Origin: an uncultured Clostridia bacterium
GTDB lineage: Bacteria; Bacillota; Clostridia; Oscillospirales; Ruminococcaceae
Direction: 5' to 3'
Assembly: GCA_947632425.1 (NCBI GenBank)
Contig: CANRPG010000105.1
Span: 1 to 6,902 of the forward strand
Length of the DNA: 6,902 nucleotides
Below the pieces are notes generated by a model. That model was not told where the DNA came from and did not search any database. It saw only the letters and a list, made by a program, of their open reading frames with translations. Below, piece after piece: positions 1 to 4,353 of this stretch (positions within the stretch are counted from its first letter, which is position 1; each line of letters opens with the position of its first letter). The position numbers and the translations under genes were made by a program.

Positions 1-62
1 TATCCTGTTTTATATTTCCCTAATCCTTTTAAATTAAATATATTCATATCATTATTTTCCAT
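1..62 (-). CDS. Possible N-terminus of a leftward gene, unidentified
   Basis: On the minus strand an ATG at 62-60 opens a frame that runs off the window after about 20 codons, beginning MENNDMNIFN and ending near GKYKTG. It lies about 100 nt downstream of the minus-strand promoter at 171-200, which is the main reason to list it. There is no good ribosome site before this ATG. A second in-frame ATG at 47-45 has a weak GGA about 10 nt upstream and could be the true start. The same frame stays open upstream as far as a TAG at 122-120 and reads like plausible protein (for example SSIREASIIIQQLLLL), so this could also be a decayed or differently started gene. The family is not recognised. Confidence 0.25.
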   Translation of the reverse strand, partial: MENNDMNIFNLKGLGKYKTG

Positions 63-170
63 AAGCAATAGCAGTTGTTGAATAATTATCGATGCTTCCC
101 GTATGCTGGAAAAGGTTTCCTACATTCGATTCAAGATCGTTAGCATATATATAATATATATCTTAAATAT

Positions 171-200
171 ATTATACCAATATTGTTATTGTTTTGTCAA
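171..200 (-). promoter_or_regulatory. Strong sigma-A-type promoter pointing left
   Basis: Read on the minus strand, TTGACA (complement of 195-200) and TATAAT (complement of 171-176) both match consensus perfectly, separated by 18 bp. Transcription would start near 164 and run leftward out of the window. Both hexamers are perfect, but the surrounding DNA is so AT-rich that a chance -10 is easy. The TTGACA box is less likely to be chance. Confidence 0.6.
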
Positions 201-375
201 TAATTAAATCAACAAAATTTTATTAACAAAAGTTTAATATTTTATCGGCATTTCATTTGCAAGTATGGATCATTTTATGTTTGCATTTGAATAGCTTGCC
301 ATATCCGCCTGTAAATCGTTATTTTTGAAAACTTCTATATGCCTGCTGCCTGAAGCAGAGGGCTTGTATTTTTTT

Positions 376-382
376 AAGGAGG
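376..382 (+). promoter_or_regulatory. Ribosome binding site deciding the GTG start of WYL gene 1
   Basis: AAGGAGG, a full anti-Shine-Dalgarno match, lies 8 nt before the GTG at 391. It falls inside the longer open frame that begins at TTG 325, and the TTG has no comparable site. This argues for initiation at 391. Confidence 0.85.
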
Positions 383-390
383 AAATCGGC

Positions 391-1623
391 GTGGCTTACA
401 GCGAGCTTATAAAGAATTTTGAGAAAATACGCAGCTACATGAGGGATTTTTATGTCTACGGCTTTAAGAGCCGCGACGACTATACCCAGAAAAGCGCGCG
501 TTCATATGACGACGAGCGCCGCAGGATAGAAAGCTGGCTGGGCGACTGCATGGGTTTTCGGCAAACGTCGGGAGGCAAAAACGTTTTTATATCTATAGAC
601 AGCCGACTGCAAAGGGGCAATCCGCTGTACAGAGCGTGGAAATCGTGCAGCTTTACAGACGGCGATATAACGCTGCATTTTTTTATTTTTGATATTCTTT
701 ACTCACCCGAAGTCAGGTGCTCTATGGCTGAAATTCATGAGGGCATAGAAAAGCGGCAGCAGCTGTTTTTGCAGACAAGGGTGTTCGATGAATCAACCAT
801 TCGCAAAAAGCTGAAAGAGTATGAAGAACAAGGTATCGTAAAAAAAGAAAAAGTCGGTCATACGGTGCTTTACAGCCGATGTGAAAGCTGCGATTTTGAC
901 TTTCCCGATGCGCTTATGTTCTTCTCTGAGATCGCCCCGTGCGGCGTTATAGGCTCTTTTCTGCTGGATAAGCTGCCAGCTATGCAAACGCCTTTTGCTT
1001 TCAAGCACCATTATATTACCCATACCCTTGACAGCGACGTGCTTTGCAGCCTTTTTGACGCTATAGACCGCCGATGCAGCGTTACGCTCGAAGTGCTCAA
1101 TAGAAGAAAAACGCCGGTCACCATTGCCACTCTGCCGCTGAAGATATTCATAAGCGTGCAAAACGGCAGGCAGTATCTTATGTCTTACAGCGAGTATAAC
1201 GGCAGAATATTTTCCACAAGGCTTGATAATATTCTGTCCGTCAAGATAGGCGATGTGTGCGAAAATTTTGAAGAGTACAGAAAAAAGCTTGAAGATATGC
1301 AGCAGAATCTGTGGGGCGTAAGCACCGGCAGAGGAGCTAAAGAGCATATCGAATTTACCGTGCGCTGCCAAAAGGGCGAGGAATACATATTTGACAGAAT
1401 GATGCGCGAAAAACGCTGCGGAAGCGTGGAGCGGCTTGACGAGCACACCTGCCGCTTTTCAGCCGATGTTTACGATGCAGGCGAGATGGTGCCGTGGATA
1501 CGCACATTCATCTGCCGCATAACGGAGCTTAAATGCACAAATGACGAAATAGTGCAGAGATTCAAAGAAGATCTGGAGCAGATGTATGAGCTTTACGGCA
1601 TAAAAGAGGAGGCGCTCGTATGA
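391..1623 (+). CDS. WYL-domain transcriptional regulator with winged helix (WYL gene 1)
   Basis: Predicted cytoplasmic regulator of 410 residues, starting at GTG 391 behind a perfect AAGGAGG. The N-terminal part is probably DNA-binding: residues about 90-162 read as a winged helix, with a recognition-helix-like STIRKKLKEYEEQGIVKK followed by a beta wing (VGHTVLYS). A WYL domain spans about 220-288. Its signature is degenerate: the tryptophan position is Q in GRQYLMSYS (259-267), but the later arginine-bearing strand FSTRLDN (274-280) is kept. Residues about 317-405 fit the C-terminal WCX extension. WYL domains are SH3-like folds that sense ligands or nucleic acid; actinobacterial PafBC is a WYL pair responding to DNA damage. 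The stop overlaps the next WYL gene by ATGA, so the two are probably translationally coupled and may form a heteromer. The target is unknown. The slipin/ncRNA promoter at 2549 is the obvious candidate by proximity (inference). Confidence 0.85.
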   Translation: MAYSELIKNFEKIRSYMRDFYVYGFKSRDDYTQKSARSYDDERRRIESWLGDCMGFRQTSGGKNVFISIDSRLQRGNPLYRAWKSCSFTDGDITLHFFIFDILYSPEVRCSMAEIHEGIEKRQQLFLQTRVFDESTIRKKLKEYEEQGIVKKEKVGHTVLYSRCESCDFDFPDALMFFSEIAPCGVIGSFLLDKLPAMQTPFAFKHHYITHTLDSDVLCSLFDAIDRRCSVTLEVLNRRKTPVTIATLPLKIFISVQNGRQYLMSYSEYNGRIFSTRLDNILSVKIGDVCENFEEYRKKLEDMQQNLWGVSTGRGAKEHIEFTVRCQKGEEYIFDRMMREKRCGSVERLDEHTCRFSADVYDAGEMVPWIRTFICRITELKCTNDEIVQRFKEDLEQMYELYGIKEEALV

Positions 1624-2528
1624 TATTCAGCGAACTTTACGGTACATATTATAACGCAGTTGCCAGAATACTCTCCGCCGCCGTTGAAAAAGATGTGCCG
1701 CTTTCACAAATGCGCGAAATAATACGCTCGGCGGCGTTTGAGGAAAGCGTTTTTGAAATAGAGCCTGCAATACGAGAAGGGCGGTGGAACCTTATCTCAC
1801 AAGACGGAAAAACAAACATCGAGCATAAGCCCACCATGCCGCTCACGAGCCTGCAAAAACGCTGGCTTAAAGCTATCTCGCTTGACAAGCGTATAAAGCT
1901 TTTTGACGTGAAGTTTGAAGGTCTTGAAGATGTTCAGCCGCTTTTCAGACCCGAGGATATCTACGTTTTTGACAGCTTTTCTGACGGCGACGACTACGAA
2001 AACGATCAGTATATAAAAAACTTCCGCGTGGCGCTCGATGCCGTTAAAAATAACTACCCTCTTAAAATAAAGTATGTTGACCGCCGCGGCTATGCAAGCT
2101 TTATCGCGGCGCGACCCTTGCGGCTGGAGTATTCGGAAAAGGACGATAAATTCAGGCTGTACATCTCGGGCAGCAGGGGAATGAGCACGATAAATTTAGG
2201 CAGAGCGGAAAAGTGCGAAAGGCTCTCTGAAAACGTAAGCTTTACAGAAAAAAAGACCACGCCTGTTTCAAGAAATGTGACCATAGAGCTTGTAGACGAG
2301 CGCAACGCTCTGGATAGGGTGATGATGCACTTTGCGCATTTTGAAAAGCAGGCTGAGCGCATTGACGACACGCACTACCGCCTTACCATTACTTATGACG
2401 GCGACGACGAGAACGAAATGGTTATAAGGCTTTTGTCGTTCGGCCCGTTTGTAAAGGTAGTGAAGCCCGAAAGATTTGCAGAGCTTATAAAAGACAGACT
2501 ATACAGACAACTAGGCTGCGGACTGTAA
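1620..2528 (+). CDS. WYL-domain regulator, partner of the upstream WYL protein (WYL gene 2)
   Basis: Protein of 302 residues. The ATG at 1620 overlaps the previous TGA (1621-1623), and GAGGAGG at 1606-1612 lies 7 nt upstream, so coupled translation is likely. Residues 1-95 form a helical N-terminal region that includes PLTSLQKRWLKAISLDKRIK (74-93), typical of clostridial WYL proteins. A canonical winged helix is not obvious there. The WYL domain is about 135-205: PLKIKYVDRRG, then KFRLYISG (177-184) in place of the W-Y-L strand, then INLGRAEKCERL. The WCX extension is about 217-298 and has the characteristic LLSFGPFVKVVKPERF (271-286). The Trp-Tyr-Leu triplet itself is not conserved. Without a clear DNA-binding head, this protein may act as the sensing partner of the upstream HTH-bearing protein (inference). 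The 3' end runs into a terminator, so the operon probably ends here. Confidence 0.85.
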   Translation: MIFSELYGTYYNAVARILSAAVEKDVPLSQMREIIRSAAFEESVFEIEPAIREGRWNLISQDGKTNIEHKPTMPLTSLQKRWLKAISLDKRIKLFDVKFEGLEDVQPLFRPEDIYVFDSFSDGDDYENDQYIKNFRVALDAVKNNYPLKIKYVDRRGYASFIAARPLRLEYSEKDDKFRLYISGSRGMSTINLGRAEKCERLSENVSFTEKKTTPVSRNVTIELVDERNALDRVMMHFAHFEKQAERIDDTHYRLTITYDGDDENEMVIRLLSFGPFVKVVKPERFAELIKDRLYRQLGCGL

Positions 2529-2546
2529 AAGTTCGCAGCTTTTTTT
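2515..2546 (+). terminator. Rho-independent terminator of the WYL operon
   Basis: A 10-bp stem (GCTGCGGACT with AGTTCGCAGC, one G-T wobble) with a 5-nt loop is followed directly by seven T residues. The stop codon of the second WYL gene lies in the loop, so there is no spare sequence between gene end and terminator. Confidence 0.9.
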
Positions 2547-2548
2547 CC

Positions 2549-2577
2549 GTGAAAATCATTTTGAGTAGTGCTATACT
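2549..2577 (+). promoter_or_regulatory. Promoter of the tRNA-like RNA and slipin gene, with internal palindrome
   Basis: GTGAAA (2549-2554) as a -35 box, a 17-bp spacer, and an extended -10 TGC-TATACT (2569-2577) predict a transcript start near 2584. A second -10-like TATAAT sits at 2578-2583 but has no spaced -35. The promoter begins only 2 nt past the WYL terminator's T-tract, so the unit is separately transcribed. A perfect AAAAT-C-ATTTT palindrome (2552-2562) lies between the two boxes and is a candidate operator, plausibly for the WYL regulators (inference). Confidence 0.65.
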
Positions 2578-2583
2578 TATAAT

Positions 2584-2815
2584 TGCTAAAGGGCGTTAAG
2601 CTGTAAGCAGGCGATTGAGATTCGCCGCGGTGCGCGTGGCAGTGCCTTGGCGTATACCGGCTTTCTGACCTAAGGGCGATGGGTTTGGGATCCATTTTTT
2701 CGTGAGTTCAAATCTCACCTGTATTGCAAATGAAAACAATACAGCCTGTGGCTAGGAATTTATTGAAGCTTGTAAAAGCAAAACGATCAACAAACGCAGA
2801 ATTATCGGTCAAAGG
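2584..2815 (+). ncRNA. Structured RNA with circularly permuted tRNA-Pro-like domain (YrlA-like topology)
   Basis: No coding function fits this stretch, but it folds readily by eye. The 5' part has hairpin GGCGA/TCGCC (2610-2614/2622-2626) and an imperfect hairpin at 2629-2658. A stem of 9 bp with one bulged C (2661-2670 with 2807-2815, one G-T) can enclose the tRNA-like module. Inside are a Pro-type anticodon arm, a T-arm and a closed acceptor stem (see next entry). The 3' flank then has hairpin GCTT-GTAA-AAGC (2768-2779). Known family: bacterial Y RNAs (YrlA) contain a tRNA mimic whose acceptor stem is closed by a loop, in the order T-arm, acceptor, D-arm, and they bind Ro proteins. Here the order matches, but an anticodon-like arm is also present and no Ro gene is seen. 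RNA ends are unknown: the 5' end comes from the promoter and the 3' end is chosen from the enclosing stem. The RNA may be cut from, or remain part of, the slipin mRNA leader. Confidence 0.6.
2679..2744 (+). ncRNA. tRNA-like core: UGG anticodon arm, T-arm, acceptor stem closed by a loop
   Basis: Anticodon-type arm 2679-2695: stem ATGGG/TCCAT with the 7-nt loop TTTGGGA. The loop has U33, anticodon UGG (proline) and G37, as in tRNA-Pro. Variable region TTTTTC 2696-2701. T-arm 2702-2718: GTGAG, loop TTCAAAT, CTCAC, with all invariant positions (G53, TTC, A58, C61). It abuts CTGTATTG (2719-2726), which pairs without mismatch with CAATACAG (2737-2744) across a 10-nt loop. A normal tRNA would have its 5' acceptor strand about 40 nt upstream of the anticodon arm; I find none there. 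No regular D-stem is seen downstream, although GTGGCTAGG (2748-2756) supplies two GG pairs that could meet the T-loop. A CCA end is not encoded. It is not an ordinary tRNA gene. A Y-RNA-like mimic, a permuted tRNA or a pseudo-tRNA remain possible. Confidence 0.7.
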
Positions 2816-2978
2816 TGCAAAACCGCCCAAGGCGGTGCGCCTATGACAATGTGCGGTAAGCCCTGTACACGGGCGGATACCGTAAGCGGCGATAAAAGCC
2901 AGAGCAACGCCTTCCGCTTTTATATGCCTCTTGCTGAAACCTTTGTCCGCTTGCCGTGCATGATAACTGCAACACTTC
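2816..2978 (+). other. Structured 5' leader of the slipin mRNA
   Basis: This stretch continues from the tRNA-like module to the slipin ribosome site and has three hairpins visible by eye. (1) ACCGCC-CAA-GGCGGT at 2822-2836. (2) A two-part hairpin 2852-2884: 7 bp TGCGGTA/TACCGTA with one wobble, then GCCC/GGGC with a 7-nt loop. (3) A long hairpin 2888-2928: GGC/GCC, then the perfect 8-bp ATAAAAGC/GCTTTTAT around a 16-nt loop. No T-tract follows, so it does not look like a terminator. It does not match a riboswitch class I know. It could be the outer domain of the same RNA or a regulatory leader. A frame in phase with slipin is open from an ATG at 2843, but the hairpins and the later ribosome site argue that it is not translated. 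Confidence 0.45.
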
Positions 2979-2985
2979 AAGGAGG
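2979..2985 (+). promoter_or_regulatory. Ribosome binding site of the slipin gene
   Basis: AAGGAGG with a 7-nt spacer before ATG 2993. It sets the start at 2993 rather than at the in-frame ATG 2843, which has no such site. Confidence 0.9.
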
Positions 2986-2992
2986 TAGCATT

Positions 2993-4102
2993 ATGAAAAA
3001 AGTAATAATTAACGAAAACGAAAGAGGTCTGCTTTTCAAAAACGGCAGATTTATGGGCGTTCTCACCGCCGGCAAATACCACACATACGGCGGAAAAACT
3101 ATAGAGGTAGTATCTGCCGACAAGCTTGTATCTTCTGCAAACTGCTCGCTGAACGACCTGCTGAAAAACAAGCAGCTTGCCCAAATGGTGAAGGTCGTTG
3201 AAGTACCTGCGGAGCATATTCTGCTTCACTTTGCGGACGGCAATTTTTCAGGCGCGCTTCTAAGCGGCAGGTATGCCTTCTGGGAAAACGGCAGAAAGCG
3301 CGAATTTCTTTTAGAAGATATGTCGCAGCCCGAAGTTTCAGACACCGTGCCCGAGTACATATTTCACCTCGGCAGGCTCTCTACGCAGCTTTATACCAGG
3401 GTAGAAGTCGCGCAGTACAACAAAGCAAGGCTGTACTTTGACAAAAAGTTTGTGCGGCTGCTAGAGCCCGGCACTTACTACTTCTGGCTGAGCAATACAA
3501 ACGTAGAAGCCGAGCTTGTAGACACACGCGCCACACAAATGACCATAACAGGTCAGGAAGTGCTGACACAGGACAAAGTTTCACTGCGGCTGAATGTAGT
3601 GTGCACATACAAAATAACCGACTACATAAAAATACGCACCGAGATAGACGACTACACCGAGCAGATACGCAGCGCCGCACAGCTTGCCATGCGCGAGTAT
3701 ATAGGCAGAAACAGGCTCGATGATATTCTTGCAAACAAGGACGACCTTTCAAAGTATGTGTTCGACCGCCTGAAAGAGCGCGAAAAGGATATGTACGTTG
3801 AGTTTTCCGAGGCGGCAGTCAAGGATATCATACTGCCCGGCGAGATACGCGACATAATGAACACCGTGCTCGTCGCTGAAAAGCGCGCGCAGGCTAACGT
3901 TATAACACGCCGCGAGGAAGTCGCCTCTACCAGATCGCTGCTGAACACCGCCAAGCTTATGGAGGAGAACCAGACCCTCTACAAGCTGAAAGAGCTGGAG
4001 TTCATAGAGCGCATCTGCGAGAACGTTGGCAGCATAAACTTAAACGGCAGCGGTGATATACTCACACAGCTGGTTTCGCTCACGAGCAAACACAGCGAAT
4101 AA
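2993..4102 (+). CDS. Slipin-family SPFH/band-7 protein without membrane anchor
   Basis: Protein of 369 residues, started at ATG 2993 behind AAGGAGG. The SPFH (stomatin/prohibitin) core is about 170-345, with slipin hallmarks: VDTRATQMTITGQEVLTQDK (176-195), YKITDY, AAQLAMREYIGRNRLDDILA (228-247), KDIILPGEIRDIMN (277-290) and EKRAQANVITRREEVASTRS (296-315), leading into a helical, coiled-coil-like tail with LLNTAKLMEENQTLYKLKEL. The N-terminus is unusual. It has no hydrophobic hairpin. Residues 1-175 instead contain three similar beta units of the form 'LLFKNGRFMGVLTAGKYHTY' (about 13, 77 and 147 onward). SPFH proteins assemble into ring-like oligomers that organise membranes or partner complexes. 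Soluble slipins of this type recur beside RtcB RNA ligase and Ro/Y RNA genes. The gene follows the tRNA-like RNA in the same predicted transcript and is adjacent to the WYL pair, which fits a role in RNA repair or stress response (inference). The biochemical function is unknown. Confidence 0.88.
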   Translation: MKKVIINENERGLLFKNGRFMGVLTAGKYHTYGGKTIEVVSADKLVSSANCSLNDLLKNKQLAQMVKVVEVPAEHILLHFADGNFSGALLSGRYAFWENGRKREFLLEDMSQPEVSDTVPEYIFHLGRLSTQLYTRVEVAQYNKARLYFDKKFVRLLEPGTYYFWLSNTNVEAELVDTRATQMTITGQEVLTQDKVSLRLNVVCTYKITDYIKIRTEIDDYTEQIRSAAQLAMREYIGRNRLDDILANKDDLSKYVFDRLKEREKDMYVEFSEAAVKDIILPGEIRDIMNTVLVAEKRAQANVITRREEVASTRSLLNTAKLMEENQTLYKLKELEFIERICENVGSINLNGSGDILTQLVSLTSKHSE

Positions 4103-4142
4103 CAAAGCATTTTGCCATAGTTTAATACACCTTCCCTTTTTT

Positions 4143-4182
4143 GCCTTGCCCGATACCCCCCCTTCGGGCAGGGCGCTTTTTT
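4143..4182 (+). terminator. Rho-independent terminator after slipin
   Basis: An 11-bp stem (GCCTTGCCCGA with TCGGGCAGGGC, one G-T wobble) has a C-rich 10-nt loop. GC and six T residues follow. It closes the RNA-slipin unit about 40 nt past the stop codon. Confidence 0.9.
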
Positions 4183-4235
4183 ATGTATTTGAACGCGTTA
4201 TCACTTTAGCAGAATGATTATTTGCACAAAAGCCC

Positions 4236-4264
4236 TTGCAATTTTTGAAAAAGTATGCTACAAT
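4236..4264 (+). promoter_or_regulatory. Promoter of the EAL phosphodiesterase gene
   Basis: TTGCAA (4236-4241), a 17-bp spacer and an extended -10 TGC-TACAAT (4256-4264) predict a start near 4271 and an 80-nt AT-rich leader. The ATG at 4255 lies inside this -10 region, so it cannot be the translation start of a transcript from here. Confidence 0.7.
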
Positions 4265-4340
4265 ATATACAATATAAAATATTTATTTGTTTAAAGAATG
4301 AATTATTTTATACACAAAGGCAGTTGACAGCCGTGCAGAC

Positions 4341-4348
4341 AGGTGGGG
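4341..4348 (+). promoter_or_regulatory. Ribosome binding site of the EAL gene
   Basis: AGGTGGGG lies 5 nt before ATG 4354 (7 nt if the pairing core is AGGTGG). It supports this start over the in-frame ATG 4255, which is buried in the promoter. Confidence 0.75.
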
Positions 4349-4353
4349 ATAAT

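Larger units (their letters stand above)
63..390. other. AT-rich divergent intergenic region
   Basis: This stretch is far richer in A+T than the coding DNA to its right. It holds AT-alternating tracts around 143-176 and A/T-rich near-palindromes around 200-245. It separates the leftward promoter from the rightward WYL operon, so the operon's own promoter must lie here. I could not find a convincing +-strand -35/-10 pair at proper spacing. TTGCAA at 257-262 and TTGCAT at 281-286 have no good -10 partner. The WYL operon may therefore use a non-consensus or activator-dependent promoter. No gene or RNA is recognised in this stretch. Confidence 0.5.

Noticed and set aside
325..390. Upstream TTG start adding 22 residues to WYL gene 1
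   Set aside because: The TTG lacks a ribosome site, and the extension contains the perfect AAGGAGG that serves GTG 391. The extra residues do not look like family sequence.
793..1446. Minus-strand open frame opposite WYL gene 1
   Set aside because: It is antisense to a well-supported gene, has no ribosome site, and its composition is that of a reading-frame shadow.
2679..2728. Ordinary tRNA-Pro gene
   Set aside because: The 3' half is convincing, but no D-arm or matching 5' acceptor strand lies upstream; the complement is downstream.
2836..2990. Group II intron 5' end (GTGCG-like start) or a known riboswitch
   Set aside because: GTGCG is short and common. No domain V hairpin, reverse transcriptase or recognised riboswitch core is present.
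2843..2992. Upstream ATG adding 50 residues to slipin
   Set aside because: There is no ribosome site there. The stretch is built of hairpins, and the family-like protein begins at 2993 right after AAGGAGG.
2584..2992. tmRNA (ssrA), including a permuted two-piece form
   Set aside because: No tag frame ending in ALAA-type residues, no conserved tmRNA 5' sequence and no CCA end. The tRNA-like part also has a true anticodon loop, which tmRNA lacks.
4255..4353. Upstream ATG adding 33 residues to the EAL protein
   Set aside because: This ATG lies inside the extended -10 region of the promoter, and AGGTGGGG precedes ATG 4354.
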